A stretch of 64,000 bases of DNA from Ornithinibacillus sp047228935 (GCF_047228935.1 NZ_JBFEGG010000001.1:434001-498000); one strand, 5' to 3'. Positions 17,513-27,093 are shown, counted from the stretch's first letter. Program-made: numbers and translations. Notes: a model not told the origin generated them from the letters alone.

Positions 17513-18409
17513 TTATTTAAACTCGTTATATTGCCAGAAAGAACCGTGCTTGGCTGGTATCTTTTCCACTACTTGCTTCAACTGCAATTTCTTCATTTCT
17601 CGCTCAGCTTTTTCCAGTGACCAATTATATACAACAGATACTTCTTTTGTCCCAACTACCCCATAATGTTGTACAAAATCCTCTAAGGAAGGGTGTTGCG
17701 AGGGAATAGGGAGATGTTCAGTCATCTCACTAAGCACACGTACATAAATCTCATATGGGTAGAGCCCTGATATTTTTATTCCTTGTTCTTCTATATTTTT
17801 ATGGAAAAATACCATTGTAGGCATATAATCAATTTCCATCTCGTGATTTAGCTTATAATCACACTGGAGTGCTTTCTTAGCAGTATCAGAATGTAAATCA
17901 TTTTTAAACTCTTGTAAGTCTAGCTTTGCAGCTTTTGCACATTCTATCAAAACAGACTCTTGCGATATGTCTTTTTTCTTTAGAAATAAACTTTCTTGTA
18001 CTTTACGTAAAAAAACTTTACCGTACCGAATACCTTGAAGTTCTGCAGCCTTTATAGCTAAGTAGGCCGTTATAGGGGAGTGTATCGGGTTCTCTAACCA
18101 CAAGTCACCATCACAGCTCATGCCGGTTCTAGATGCAGTACGTTCCCATATTTCTCTGAGCTTTCTTGGTTGGTCAAAATTATCATGATTAAGCGGCTTA
18201 GAGGCTCCTGAAATAATTGGTCTAAACGTAAACAATCGTCCAAATTCAATTGATAGCTTTTTTAAATACGGCTCTAGTGACCAGCATTCCGGACACATCG
18301 GGTCGATAAACACATAAATTTCAATGGGTTTTTTTACAGCATCACAACTATATTCGGACGATGTGTTTGCTTTTTGAGAGCTTTCTAGTTCAAGTAGTTC
18401 CCAACTCAC
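17513..18409 (-). CDS. yjbH: ClpXP adaptor YjbH (SpxH)
   Basis: A 298-residue DsbA/FrnE-like thioredoxin-fold protein with CPEC in FIDPMCPECWSLEPYLKKL (residues about 33-51). YjbH binds Spx and speeds its destruction by ClpXP; spx itself is 5 kb upstream. GTG start at 18409 behind AAAGGAGA, 14 bases after yjbI, so the two are co-transcribed. A leading Cys in SCDAVKKP lies before the thioredoxin domain. Confidence 0.92.
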   Translation of the reverse strand: MSWELLELESSQKANTSSEYSCDAVKKPIEIYVFIDPMCPECWSLEPYLKKLSIEFGRLFTFRPIISGASKPLNHDNFDQPRKLREIWERTASRTGMSCDGDLWLENPIHSPITAYLAIKAAELQGIRYGKVFLRKVQESLFLKKKDISQESVLIECAKAAKLDLQEFKNDLHSDTAKKALQCDYKLNHEMEIDYMPTMVFFHKNIEEQGIKISGLYPYEIYVRVLSEMTEHLPIPSQHPSLEDFVQHYGVVGTKEVSVVYNWSLEKAEREMKKLQLKQVVEKIPAKHGSFWQYNEFK

Positions 18410-18423
18410 ATCGATTCTCCTTT

Positions 18424-18804
18424 CTACGGTTCGGGTGTATTCATCATATGATTAGCGGTCATGGTCAATTTCTCAAATATAGCCGTACGGTATGGTTCTT
18501 CAATTTGAGCTTCTTCTAGTGCCGCTTCCATGCAGTCTAACCAAGCATCTCTTCTTGATGGAGTAATTTCAAAAGGTAGGTGTCTACGTCTCATCATAGG
18601 TGCTCCGCGTTCCTCTGTATAAAGATTTGGTCCTCCGAAGAATTGGGTTAAGAATAAAGTTTGTTTTCTAGCTGTTTCTGTTAAATCCTCAGGAAATATC
18701 GGAATTAATTTTGGATGATTCCCAACACGTTTATAAAAAGCTGTTACAAGGCGTTCAACTGTCTCGTAACCGCCAATTGCTTCAAATACTGTTCGATGAT
18801 TCAC
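18424..18804 (-). CDS. yjbI: Group II truncated hemoglobin YjbI
   Basis: A 126-residue 2/2 globin of the trHbO group. Visible features: IGGYETVERLVTAFYKRV, FPEDLTETARKQTLFLTQFFGGP, the proximal His in MRRRHLPFEI, and Trp in RRDAWLDCM (G8 position). Coupled to yjbH as in B. subtilis; roles in O2, NO or peroxide handling are proposed for the family. Confidence 0.95.
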   Translation of the reverse strand: MNHRTVFEAIGGYETVERLVTAFYKRVGNHPKLIPIFPEDLTETARKQTLFLTQFFGGPNLYTEERGAPMMRRRHLPFEITPSRRDAWLDCMEAALEEAQIEEPYRTAIFEKLTMTANHMMNTPEP

Positions 18805-18885
18805 GTCAAATTACTCCTTATAAATTGTGTCTATATTGTAGCAACAATAAATAAGGCTCGGCAACTAATCTGATTCCCCATAATA

Positions 18886-19452
18886 CTATAAGCTAGAGAA
18901 GAAACGTTCTATCTTATTTGTAGTTTCTTTTTTTGAAATACCAAAAGTTTGTAAAACCTTCCCTAGGGCTTTTAAACCAGATGCTCTGTCTAGAGACTCT
19001 ATTTCAAGTTCATAGTCTTCCACATTATTGTAAGTGCTATAGTCTAAGCAAAAAATAAGGCCGTTTTCTTTATATTCTCTACGAACCGTTGTAAGACTTC
19101 CGTAGTATTGTAAATCACTAATTTCAATATTCATTTTGTTTAATTGATTAGTAGTGGCTTCTTTCGGAATTGGTTTATTTTTTATCCATTCAATTGCTTC
19201 GTCTTCTGTTAAAGAGTCATGAGTTTCTAATAAACCACCTTGATAAGGCTCCTTTAATGTTAGTTTGTATAGATTATTCTTTTTCCGAATTCTTAATGCA
19301 GAATGGTTATTTCTCAACTGGAAATCTGGGGTTTCAAAGTAATAGTTTGTTTGCTTCATTCCATCTTTCGGAAAAGGAAGTTTTTCTAATAAGGTTTCAT
19401 ATTCTGCTTTCGTTAATAAGTTTTTGAACTCAATTTCTATTTCTTGTGACAT
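18886..19452 (-). CDS. yjbK: CYTH-domain protein YjbK
   Basis: A 188-residue CYTH (triphosphate tunnel) protein opening EIEIEFKNLLT, the EIExK signature at its start. ALRIRKKNNLYKLTLKEP and the ELEIES stretch supply the acidic and basic tunnel residues. Family members hydrolyse inorganic triphosphate or related polyphosphates. Divergent from the alarmone synthase gene yjbM. yjbJ and yjbL, which flank it in B. subtilis, are absent. Confidence 0.88.
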   Translation of the reverse strand: MSQEIEIEFKNLLTKAEYETLLEKLPFPKDGMKQTNYYFETPDFQLRNNHSALRIRKKNNLYKLTLKEPYQGGLLETHDSLTEDEAIEWIKNKPIPKEATTNQLNKMNIEISDLQYYGSLTTVRREYKENGLIFCLDYSTYNNVEDYELEIESLDRASGLKALGKVLQTFGISKKETTNKIERFFSSL

Positions 19453-19579
19453 ATTATTCCTCCAGCAAATGCTTAATTACATTGATTATGGCGAAATAGA
19501 AAAAAATATGCAAAGAATATCCATTTTATTTGTGTTAAAATAAAGACGAAATAGTCATATGTAACAGGTGGTGTCATAA

Positions 19580-20188
19580 ATGAATTGGGAAGCGATACTT
19601 GCACCATATTCACAGGTTGTTGAAGAATTAAAGGTTAAATTAAAAGGGATGCGCTCACAATTTGAACATGAGACAAGACATTCTCCGATAGAGTTTATTG
19701 TAGGAAGAGTAAAGCCAGTACAAAGTATTTTAGAAAAAGCAGAAAAAAGGAAAATACCTTTTGATCGAATAGAACAAGATATTCAAGACATTGCAGGAAT
19801 TCGTGTTGTTTGTCAATTTGTTGATGATATCTATACCGTTGTTGATATGTTAAGGTCTCGAAAGGACTTTACCATAGTGGAGGAAAAGGATTATATTGCC
19901 AATGAAAAGGAAAGTGGCTATCGCTCTTTCCATATGTTGATTGAATATCCGGTTGAAACAATTCATGGCAATAAAGTTGTTATGGCGGAAATACAAATTC
20001 GAACATTAGCGATGAATTTTTGGGCTACGAATGAGCATTCATTAAATTATAAATATAAAGGCAGAATCCCAGAGGATATTAAATTACGATTACAGCTTGC
20101 TGGGGAAGCTGCATTTAAGCTTGATGAAGAAATGTCAAAGATAAAAACAGAAATACAAGAAGCACAACGTATCTTTCATCGAAAATAA
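19580..20188 (+). CDS. yjbM: Small alarmone synthetase RelQ/SasB (YjbM)
   Basis: A 202-residue (p)ppGpp synthetase lacking hydrolase and regulatory domains. Conserved blocks: SPIEFIVGRVKPVQSILEKAEKR, DIAGIRVVCQFVDDIYTVVDMLR, DYIANEKESGYRSFHMLIE (the YxSxH substrate loop), AEIQIRTLAMNFWATNEHSLNYKYK. It heads a rightward cluster with nadF and yjbO, with gaps of about 20-30 bases. Confidence 0.95.
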   Translation: MNWEAILAPYSQVVEELKVKLKGMRSQFEHETRHSPIEFIVGRVKPVQSILEKAEKRKIPFDRIEQDIQDIAGIRVVCQFVDDIYTVVDMLRSRKDFTIVEEKDYIANEKESGYRSFHMLIEYPVETIHGNKVVMAEIQIRTLAMNFWATNEHSLNYKYKGRIPEDIKLRLQLAGEAAFKLDEEMSKIKTEIQEAQRIFHRK

Positions 20189-20214
20189 GTTGGTATCATA
20201 GGGAGGGCAAGAGG

Positions 20215-21015
20215 TTGAAGTTTAAAATTATTTCAAAGGGAGACGAAAGATCGAATAAGATTAAAGCAAAGATGAAACAGCATTTAATTGATTTTGATCT
20301 ACTTTACGATAAAGAAGAACCGGACTTGGTTATTTCCGTTGGGGGAGATGGAACGTTTTTAGAAGCATTCCATCGATATAATCATCGCCTGAGTAACACT
20401 GCGTTTATCGGAATTCATACTGGACATCTAGGATTTTATGCAGACTATGTCCCGGAAGAATTAGAGAAGCTTGTAATTGAAATTGCGAAAACACCTTACC
20501 AAATCGTGGAATATCCATTGCTTGAGGTTATTATCCGTTCTAAGACTGGAAATAAGACCGATACATATTTAGCTTTAAATGAAGCGACGATTAAGACACC
20601 GGAAAGCTCAGTTGTATTTGATGTAGAGATAAGAGGAGAGCGGTTTGAAACGTTTCGTGGTGACGGGCTATGTATTTCCACACCATCAGGAAGTACAGCT
20701 TATAATAAAGCACTCGGTGGAGGTATCATTCATCCATCATTAGAAGCAATCCAATTAACCGAAATGGCTTCGATAAATAATCGCGTCTTCCGTACGATTG
20801 GGTCACCGTTAATTTTGCCAAAACATCATACTTGTTTGTTAAAACCAATTGTGGACCGAAGCTTCTTTATTACGATTGATCATATTACACACAACTACAC
20901 AAATGTAAAATCAATTCAATGTAGAGTAGCAAAAGAGAAGATTCGCTTTGCTCGTTTTAGACCGTTTCCATTTTGGAATCGTGTACGTGATTCATTTATT
21001 GCGGATAATAATTAA
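20215..21015 (+). CDS. nadF: NAD kinase
   Basis: A 266-residue ATP-NAD kinase. GGDGTF at residues 43-48 is the catalytic motif; NEATIKTPESSVVFD and GDGLCISTPSGSTAYNKALGGGIIHP are family blocks. It makes NADP+. TTG start at 20215 close behind GGGAGGGCAAG. Second gene of the yjbM-nadF-yjbO unit. Confidence 0.95.
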   Translation: MKFKIISKGDERSNKIKAKMKQHLIDFDLLYDKEEPDLVISVGGDGTFLEAFHRYNHRLSNTAFIGIHTGHLGFYADYVPEELEKLVIEIAKTPYQIVEYPLLEVIIRSKTGNKTDTYLALNEATIKTPESSVVFDVEIRGERFETFRGDGLCISTPSGSTAYNKALGGGIIHPSLEAIQLTEMASINNRVFRTIGSPLILPKHHTCLLKPIVDRSFFITIDHITHNYTNVKSIQCRVAKEKIRFARFRPFPFWNRVRDSFIADNN

Positions 21016-21035
21016 AACATAGGTGAAAACATAAA

Positions 21036-21917
21036 ATGGAATGGATCATCAAGAAAGAAATGGAAGGAAAATTGTTACGGGAATTTTTACAAAATGATCA
21101 AGGCTTTTCAAGACGTCTTTTGAAAAGCCTTATTTACAATGGTGGAAAATTACTCGTTAACGGCACAGAAGAAACTTTACGCTATATATTAAAACCTGGG
21201 GATATCGTATCTGTAGAGTTTGCGTTAGAGGTAAAAGGAACTTATATGCAGGCAGAAGATATTCCATTGGATATCGTATATGAAGATGACGCCATTCTCA
21301 TTATTAACAAACAACAAGGAATAGCCACCATTCCTTCTTTTAAACACCAATCAGGAACTCTAGCTAATGGCGTTTTATTTCATTATGAAAAACATAGCAT
21401 CCCTTATACTGTTCATGTTGTAACCAGACTGGACCGAGATACGTCAGGACTATTACTAATTGCTAAGCATCGATTTAGTCATTCCATTTTATCTACTTTG
21501 CAAAAACAAGGTAAAGTGAAGCGGAAGTATTATGCAATCGTAGAAGGCTTGCTAGATAAAAAGAAGGGGATAATCGATGCGAATATTGGTAGAAAAGATG
21601 GGTCCATTATAGAACGGACAGTACGGGAGGATGGGCAAAGGGCTGTTACGCATTATGAGGTTGTACGTGAAACAGCTACCCATAGTTTACTACAAATTCA
21701 GCTTGAAACTGGAAGAACGCATCAAATTCGAGTGCATTTTTCTCATATTGGCCATCCCCTTGCAGGAGATGATTTATATGGTGGTCAGAAAGCGTTAATT
21801 AATCGCCAAGCATTACATTGTTTTAGTTTATGTTTTGAACATCCAGTATCCAAAGAGTGGATGACATTCCATGCTTCCTTACCTAAAGAAATGATGGAGA
21901 TCCTTTCTGACAACTAA
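21036..21917 (+). CDS. yjbO: RluA-family pseudouridine synthase (YjbO)
   Basis: A 293-residue synthase: N-terminal S4-like domain (LLREFLQNDQGFSRRLLKSL, then LVNG), the catalytic Asp in HVVTRLDRDTSGLLLIAKH, and LQIQLETGRTHQIRVHFSHIGHPLAGDDLYGG. It isomerises uridines in rRNA or tRNA. Its stop abuts the stop of convergent prpE directly, leaving no intergenic base. Confidence 0.93.
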   Translation: MEWIIKKEMEGKLLREFLQNDQGFSRRLLKSLIYNGGKLLVNGTEETLRYILKPGDIVSVEFALEVKGTYMQAEDIPLDIVYEDDAILIINKQQGIATIPSFKHQSGTLANGVLFHYEKHSIPYTVHVVTRLDRDTSGLLLIAKHRFSHSILSTLQKQGKVKRKYYAIVEGLLDKKKGIIDANIGRKDGSIIERTVREDGQRAVTHYEVVRETATHSLLQIQLETGRTHQIRVHFSHIGHPLAGDDLYGGQKALINRQALHCFSLCFEHPVSKEWMTFHASLPKEMMEILSDN

Positions 21918-22667
21918 TTAAGCGTCTGGAAAGGATCTAAATTTTTCTTCATTGAATGGCTGTAGAGATGGGACAGAGACAATATTCTCTTCTGGAAGCC
22001 TAAAAGCGGTTAGTTTGTTTCCAAAAACACATCCAGTATCAATATTAATTGTTTTATTAACAATTCTAGGATTTAGTACTGGAGTATGTCCATACACAAT
22101 CCAATTATTTCCCCGATAATGTTGTGCCCAGTCTCTTCGAATTGGTTTTCCAGATTCATCAATTTCCCCTGTTATATCACCGTATAATACAAACGTTTTT
22201 ACCTTTTTATCCAGTCTTCCAATATAAGATTGTTTGATTCCTGCATGGGCAATTACTGCATTTACTTCTGGTAATTGTAGATAGAGTGGTGCTTCCTCAT
22301 ACAATCTCATGAACTGATTTCGTACATGCCCCTGCATTTTATTATCTAATGCCTCAAATTCTGCAACGGTAGTTTCTAATCCATGTTGCTGCTTCACGTT
22401 ATTTCCTAAGAAAAAACGATACAGTTTATTACAATGGTTACCCGGGACATATTTTGCTACCTTTTCTTTTACAACCATCTTATAAACTAATTGAATGACC
22501 TTTATTGACTCTGGTCCACGGTCAGTTAGATCACCGACAAATATAGGAATTCTATTTTGGGGGTGAATATATAGGTCATTAATTTTTTCATAGCCTAACT
22601 CCTCAAATAGTGTACATAACTCTTTAAAACAACCATGAATATCGCCAAACACATCAACTTTCAACAT
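21918..22667 (-). CDS. prpE: Bis(5'-nucleosyl)-tetraphosphatase PrpE
   Basis: A 249-residue calcineurin-type phosphoesterase: GDIHG near the start, GDLTDRGPES, GNHCNKLYRF, AHAGI and YGHTPV provide all metal ligands. PrpE hydrolyses Ap4A and dephosphorylates proteins in B. subtilis. ATG start behind AGGTGA. Conserved position next to yjbO. Confidence 0.93.
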   Translation of the reverse strand: MLKVDVFGDIHGCFKELCTLFEELGYEKINDLYIHPQNRIPIFVGDLTDRGPESIKVIQLVYKMVVKEKVAKYVPGNHCNKLYRFFLGNNVKQQHGLETTVAEFEALDNKMQGHVRNQFMRLYEEAPLYLQLPEVNAVIAHAGIKQSYIGRLDKKVKTFVLYGDITGEIDESGKPIRRDWAQHYRGNNWIVYGHTPVLNPRIVNKTINIDTGCVFGNKLTAFRLPEENIVSVPSLQPFNEEKFRSFPDA

Positions 22668-22687
22668 ATCACCTCATTAAAAAAAGA

Positions 22688-22717
22688 AAGCGAGAATAGT
22701 TTTTGCTATTCTCGCTT
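22688..22717. terminator. Terminator of the rodA-like gene
   Basis: AAGCGAGAATAG and CTATTCTCGCTT pair across six bases, overlapping the stop codon of the leftward rodA-like gene. Confidence 0.8.
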
Positions 22718-23885
22718 ATTCAAACATATATTTTTTCGTTCTAGAATGGATATTTAGTACAATCCCAATTGCAATTAAATACGTTAATGTTGAACTACCA
22801 CCATAGCTTAAGAAAGGTAATGGCAAACCAGTTATTGGAAGGAGCTGAATGGACATGCCAATATTTTGGAAAATTTGATAGGCAAACATACCAACAATCC
22901 CTGTTACAATATAGCTACCATAGCTGTCATTACTTTGGATCGCAATATGGATTAAACGATATAGTAATAAGAAAAATAGTGTGACAACAATACTTGATCC
23001 GATAAAACCGAATTGTTCTGAAATAGCAGTGAATATCATGTCAGTATGGCGTTCGGGAACACTAACTTGCATAACTTCAATTCCTTTACCAAACAACTGA
23101 CCAGATCCAATCGCCATCATCGCACGAATTAATTGATAACCTGAATCGGAGTACTGCTCAGGGTGTAGCCAACCATAGAAACGACTGGAAACGTGCTTGA
23201 AAATCGTTTCTTCAAGAAATACAGCTACAGAATCTGGAAATATAAAATATGCAGCAATAATGATGCCAATTATACCTAATGTAATTAATAGTATACTAAA
23301 AATTAATCGCCAACTAATCCCAGATACTAAAATCATCGCCCCAGTAATAGCAGCTAGAACAAGTAATCCTCCTAAGTCAGGTTGCACAGCGACTAAACCC
23401 ATAGGGGGAAGCGCGATTAATAAAATTTTTCCAAGTAACCAAAGGTCACTTTTAATCGTTTGTTTTATATACTTATTATTGTGAGTGTACATCACATGGG
23501 CGAATGTCAATATAAGAATTACTTTCATAAATTCAGCTGGCTGAATTGTTCCAAGTAAAGGGAAACTAATCCAACTAACCGCTTCATTAGCTTCAACTAT
23601 AATCATGGGTGGAAACCGGAAAAAAAGCATTAATAGCATCGTCATACCGACCCCATACATTATCCAAGTTAGTTGTCGGAATCGGTCGTAATCAATTAAC
23701 ATAATTAATGCAATTATAATGCTGCCACCCACATACCAAATAATTTGCTTTTCAAAAAAGTTTTGATTGGCAAGTTTTGCAGGAAGAGTAGGTTCAACCG
23801 TGTGTATCGTAAATATACTTACAATAGCTAACAGCAGTATAATTGAAATTAATGTATAATCAATGTTATTTTTATTAGTATTCAT
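22716..23885 (-). CDS. SEDS-family peptidoglycan polymerase (RodA/FtsW-like)
   Basis: A 389-residue protein with ten predicted membrane helices. SEDS signatures: QPDLGGLLVLAAITGAMILVSG, ERHTDMIFTAISEQFGFIGS and the C-terminal GLPLPFLSYGGSSTLTYLIAIGIVLNI. Length and loops fit RodA better than FtsW (which has longer tails). It polymerises glycan strands from lipid II. B. subtilis has no SEDS gene at this position, so this is a lineage-specific insertion between prpE and mgtE. Confidence 0.88.
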   Translation of the reverse strand: MNTNKNNIDYTLISIILLLAIVSIFTIHTVEPTLPAKLANQNFFEKQIIWYVGGSIIIALIMLIDYDRFRQLTWIMYGVGMTMLLMLFFRFPPMIIVEANEAVSWISFPLLGTIQPAEFMKVILILTFAHVMYTHNNKYIKQTIKSDLWLLGKILLIALPPMGLVAVQPDLGGLLVLAAITGAMILVSGISWRLIFSILLITLGIIGIIIAAYFIFPDSVAVFLEETIFKHVSSRFYGWLHPEQYSDSGYQLIRAMMAIGSGQLFGKGIEVMQVSVPERHTDMIFTAISEQFGFIGSSIVVTLFFLLLYRLIHIAIQSNDSYGSYIVTGIVGMFAYQIFQNIGMSIQLLPITGLPLPFLSYGGSSTLTYLIAIGIVLNIHSRTKKYMFE

Positions 23886-24046
23886 GTCTAATCCTAACTT
23901 TCTATTTAATTCTTTTGCTACTTAAAGTTTACACGATTTCATCAGTTTTTTTAAGCATTATATAATTATACCATCAATCTTGTTTTAGATGTATGATTTA
24001 ATAGGGGATGGTATAACTACAATAGGATTTTAAGGGGGGCTGTACA

Positions 24047-25408
24047 TTGGAAAATATTGAGATCGATAAAGAAGAGTATATGGATAAACTTAAGAATTTC
24101 CTAATTAATGAGAATATGGATGGTTTTAGAGATTATTTTCTGGACATGCACCCATATGATAGAGCTTTGTTTTTTACGGATGTGGAAGAACAGGAAAGAC
24201 TATTAATTTATAGCTATCTATCTCCAGAAGAAGTAGCGGAGATGATGGAACATATAGAACTAGAGAATATTCAGCCGTTTTTTGCCGAAATGGATCCAAA
24301 TTTTGCATCCATGGTATTTGCCGAGATGTCAACTGATGATGCGGTAGATATATTGAATGAAATGGAAAAAGATAAGGTAGTTAGTTTGTTAACGATAATG
24401 GATGAAGAAGATGCTGACGAAATTAAAGACCTTCTTCACTATGAGGAAAAAACAGCCGGTAGTATTATGACGACGGAATTTATTTCCGTTTATAAAACGC
24501 AGACTGTTAAAGAAACAATGTTACAACTGAAAGAAGAAGGTCCAGATGCAGAAACGATTTATTATTTATATGTAGTAGATGAAGATAAAAGACTGGTAGG
24601 TGTTCTTTCTTTACGTGACTTGATTGTGGCAGATGATCATGCAATTATTGAAGGCATTATGAATGAAAATGTCTTTCACGTATCGGTAGCAGACGATCAG
24701 GAAGAAGTAGCGAAAGTCATGCGAGATTACGATTTTCTTGCCGTCCCAGTAATAGGTTTCCAGCAGCACTTACTAGGGATTATTACTGTTGATGATATTT
24801 TAGATGTTATTGATGAAGAAGCAAGTGAGGATTATTCGCGACTCGCTGGTATTTCTGATGGAGAAAGAAGGGATGCTAATCCACTGGTAGCTGCGAGAAA
24901 ACGACTGCCATGGTTAATAATATTATTGTTTTTAGGATTGGTTACTGCAAGCCTCATTGGTCAATTCGAAGATACTTTAAATCAGGTTACGATTTTATCG
25001 ATATTTATTCCACTTATAGCTGGTATGGCCGGGAATACAGGAACCCAGGCACTAGCAGTTGCTGTTAGAGGATTAGCTACAGGGGAGTATGGTGATACTG
25101 GTAAATTAAAGTTAATTCTACGTGAAGCAGGAACAGGCCTCATAACAGGAACTGTATGTGGACTGATTATTTCTGTCGTTATTTTTCTCTGGCAAGATAA
25201 CCTATTCTTAGGAGTATTAGTAGGACTATCTATTATGGCGACCTTAGTTGTAGCAACACTAGCCGGATCACTGATTCCTATCTTAATGGACAGATTAAAT
25301 ATTGATCCAGCAGTTGCCTCAGGTCCATTTATTACAACAATAAATGATATCATTTCGGTATTAATTTATTTTGGACTTGCTACAGCGTTTATGAGTTTAT
25401 TGATATAA
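24047..25408 (+). CDS. mgtE: Magnesium transporter MgtE
   Basis: A 453-residue channel with the full MgtE layout: acidic N-domain (DALHPYDRALFFTDVEEQERLL-like segment; here HPYDRALFFTDV), tandem CBS domains (about residues 135-255) and five C-terminal membrane helices with AGMAGNTGTQALAVAVRGLATGE and DPAVASGPFITTINDIISVLIYFGLA. TTG start at 24047 behind AAGGGGGG. The 160-base leader is too short for a recognisable M-box riboswitch. Confidence 0.93.
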   Translation: MENIEIDKEEYMDKLKNFLINENMDGFRDYFLDMHPYDRALFFTDVEEQERLLIYSYLSPEEVAEMMEHIELENIQPFFAEMDPNFASMVFAEMSTDDAVDILNEMEKDKVVSLLTIMDEEDADEIKDLLHYEEKTAGSIMTTEFISVYKTQTVKETMLQLKEEGPDAETIYYLYVVDEDKRLVGVLSLRDLIVADDHAIIEGIMNENVFHVSVADDQEEVAKVMRDYDFLAVPVIGFQQHLLGIITVDDILDVIDEEASEDYSRLAGISDGERRDANPLVAARKRLPWLIILLFLGLVTASLIGQFEDTLNQVTILSIFIPLIAGMAGNTGTQALAVAVRGLATGEYGDTGKLKLILREAGTGLITGTVCGLIISVVIFLWQDNLFLGVLVGLSIMATLVVATLAGSLIPILMDRLNIDPAVASGPFITTINDIISVLIYFGLATAFMSLLI

Positions 25409-25413
25409 GAACG

Positions 25414-25440
25414 TAAAGCAGGGGGGAATCCTCCTGCTTA
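25414..25440 (+). terminator. Terminator of mgtE
   Basis: AAGCAGG pairs with CCTGCTT, then ATTATTT. Confidence 0.7.
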
Positions 25441-25491
25441 TTATTTGTACCTGTATACCTAATTAATTCCAAGATAACGACTAGGCATATA

Positions 25492-25521
25492 ACACATATT
25501 ATTTCCTGAGTTCATATAATA
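25492..25521 (+). promoter_or_regulatory. Candidate SigK promoter of cotO
   Basis: ACAC at 25492-25495, 17 bases, then CATATAATA at 25513-25521, matching the AC / CATANNNTA consensus. Confidence 0.55.
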
Positions 25522-25551
25522 GGTTGACGATAAAAGAAAGGGGTTTATTAT

Positions 25552-26115
25552 ATGAAACGCAAGAAATATGCGAGGGAACCTTTACTATATATTCATCAGC
25601 CTACGATATCGAGCCCAACCGCACCGATGCAGCATTCTTATACTACACCAAGAAAAACAAAAACAACATCTGATTTCACTCCCCAATCAACAAAAGAACC
25701 TGAAAAAACACAAAACATTAAAAAAAAAAGACCTAGTTTAGATGCTTTTAGTAAAGGGGTTACGAACACTAACGAAGTAATGGAGCAACCAAAGGTTAAA
25801 AAGAAAAGACCTTCTATTCAAATTCAGGAGGACGTTGAAGCAGAGTCTTCGTCATCCTTGTTTGAAGAATCTATTGACGAAAATAGTGAGGAACGAAAGA
25901 AGTTTAAAGATATGTCCATTATGGAAAAAATAGATTATTTCATTAACACTCCATCACATTTACCGAGGATGCGATGTGAAGTTATTACAGATGAGAAGAA
26001 GTATCGAGGTATCATATTGGAGAAAGAAAATGAATTAATTGCAATGAGAGTAGGAAGGAGAACAACTCGAATATCAATTAATGATATTAAAGAGATAAGA
26101 CTATTAGGGTTTTAA
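25552..26115 (+). CDS. cotO: Spore coat protein CotO
   Basis: A 187-residue coat morphogenetic protein. The N-terminus KRKKYAREPLLYIHQP and the conserved C-terminal block MSIMEKIDYFINTPSHLPRMRCEVIT...YRGIILEKENELIAMRVGRRTTRISINDIKEIRL identify CotO (YjbX). The middle is low-complexity, with three KKKRPS repeats. In B. subtilis CotO localises to the outer coat and helps assemble CotE-dependent proteins; it precedes cotZ there too. Confidence 0.88.
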   Translation: MKRKKYAREPLLYIHQPTISSPTAPMQHSYTTPRKTKTTSDFTPQSTKEPEKTQNIKKKRPSLDAFSKGVTNTNEVMEQPKVKKKRPSIQIQEDVEAESSSSLFEESIDENSEERKKFKDMSIMEKIDYFINTPSHLPRMRCEVITDEKKYRGIILEKENELIAMRVGRRTTRISINDIKEIRLLGF

Positions 26116-26118
26116 ATT

Positions 26119-26160
26119 AAAAAAACACCATGGAAAGAGAGTTTCTCTTTCCATGGTGTT
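26119..26160. terminator. Terminator between cotO and cotZ
   Basis: A 17-base-pair perfect stem (AACACCATGGAAAGAGA and its complement around GTT), with a T7 run in the leftward direction. Confidence 0.88.
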
Positions 26161-26167
26161 ATTAGTA

Positions 26168-26656
26168 TCAGTCAAATACACTAATTGCTGGTAAACAAGT
26201 AACGTGGCAGAAGCAATCTAGGTCAACAGTGATACAAATACCAGTGTTCTCTAGATTGTCAGTTGATTGGTCACAAGGATCCTTTAAGTGGTCACAAGTG
26301 CAAGGATCTTCTGGATCGCGAAGTAATTCTAAAACAGCACAACAGTCATCTGTTACTGTTTTTACACGGAAGATAAAGCTAGATTTTAGTTCACCGATAG
26401 TTCCTAGCCCATTTCCGCGTTTTGCTCCAAATCCTTTAAATGGTTTACAATCACCTGCACAGTATAAAATGACAGGTACTGTATCCAAACCATTACCCGG
26501 ATCTGTTTCACCTAGTAAATCGTTAATTGATTGCTCACAACTAGTGTCGCAGCAATTTTCGACAACGTCGTTTTGAGCATCTACAATATCACGAAGAATC
26601 TCACAAACGCAGGAATCAGTTGCTGCACCTTCTACTCTACCATGGCCACAACCCAT
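26168..26656 (-). CDS. cotZ: Cysteine-rich spore coat protein CotZ/CotY
   Basis: A 162-residue protein rich in Cys (MGCGHGRVE..., SCVCEILRDIVDAQNDV, NCCDTSCEQSINDLLG, ...CYCHV-type end with CITVDLDCFCHVTCLPAISVFD). The conserved CotY/CotZ N-terminal CVCEIL...IVDAQ block is present. It forms disulfide-linked crust lattices. Start at ATG 26656, seven bases after AAGGAGA; the in-frame extension to 26737 has no ribosome site and would run into the SigK promoter. CotZ versus CotY cannot be settled by eye. Confidence 0.9.
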   Translation of the reverse strand: MGCGHGRVEGAATDSCVCEILRDIVDAQNDVVENCCDTSCEQSINDLLGETDPGNGLDTVPVILYCAGDCKPFKGFGAKRGNGLGTIGELKSSFIFRVKTVTDDCCAVLELLRDPEDPCTCDHLKDPCDQSTDNLENTGICITVDLDCFCHVTCLPAISVFD

Positions 26657-26700
26657 GAAACATTTCTCCTTTCTAATGCTTATTGACTTATTGTCTCTAA

Positions 26701-26729
26701 TAGAATATGTGTCTGGTGTTATATGGTGT
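26701..26729 (-). promoter_or_regulatory. SigK promoter of cotZ
   Basis: Leftward, ACAC (26726-26729) is followed by 16 bases and CATATTCTA (26701-26709), an exact CATANNNTA. Confidence 0.65.
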
Positions 26730-26820
26730 GGGCACATGTACGATATTTATTTCGTTGTCAGGATTTAAAAGGATATTCTTACTCAATAAAATATCAAGGG
26801 AAAACAGGGCATTTGACCAT

Positions 26821-26847
26821 ACCTATATTAGAAAGTTACATAGACTA
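26821..26847 (+). promoter_or_regulatory. SigK promoter of the 70-residue gene
   Basis: AC (26821-26822), 16 bases, CATAGACTA (26839-26847), divergent from the cotZ promoter. Confidence 0.55.
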
Positions 26848-26880
26848 ATATCGAGCAAATATCATGAAGGAGTGACATTC

Positions 26881-27093
26881 ATGTCTGAAAATAATAGAAG
26901 AGTTATTCGTGTAAAAGACCTTGTGATTGAAGCTGAAAATGTTATTATCAGGCCAAAAAGAAGACCTGATCCTATTTTTGGTGGATTTAGAGACGATGTA
27001 CGAGATGAAGTGGAATCAAGTAGTAGTGAAAGCCTTAAATCGGATGATTTAGACGATGATGAAAGAGGCCGTCGTCCGTTTTCCTGGATTTAA
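26881..27093 (+). CDS. Small charged protein, probable spore coat component
   Basis: A 70-residue protein: basic first half (RRVIRVKDLVIEAENVIIRPKRRPD) and acidic Ser/Asp/Glu-rich second half ending RGRRPFSWI. The ATG at 26881 follows GAAGGAGTG. No family recognised. A SigK-type promoter and position opposite cotZ make it a mother-cell coat or crust protein by inference. Confidence 0.65.
   Translation: MSENNRRVIRVKDLVIEAENVIIRPKRRPDPIFGGFRDDVRDEVESSSSESLKSDDLDDDERGRRPFSWI

Noticed and set aside
24001..24046. Mg2+ riboswitch (M-box) before mgtE
   Set aside because: The leader is far too short for an M-box and no matching core motifs were found.
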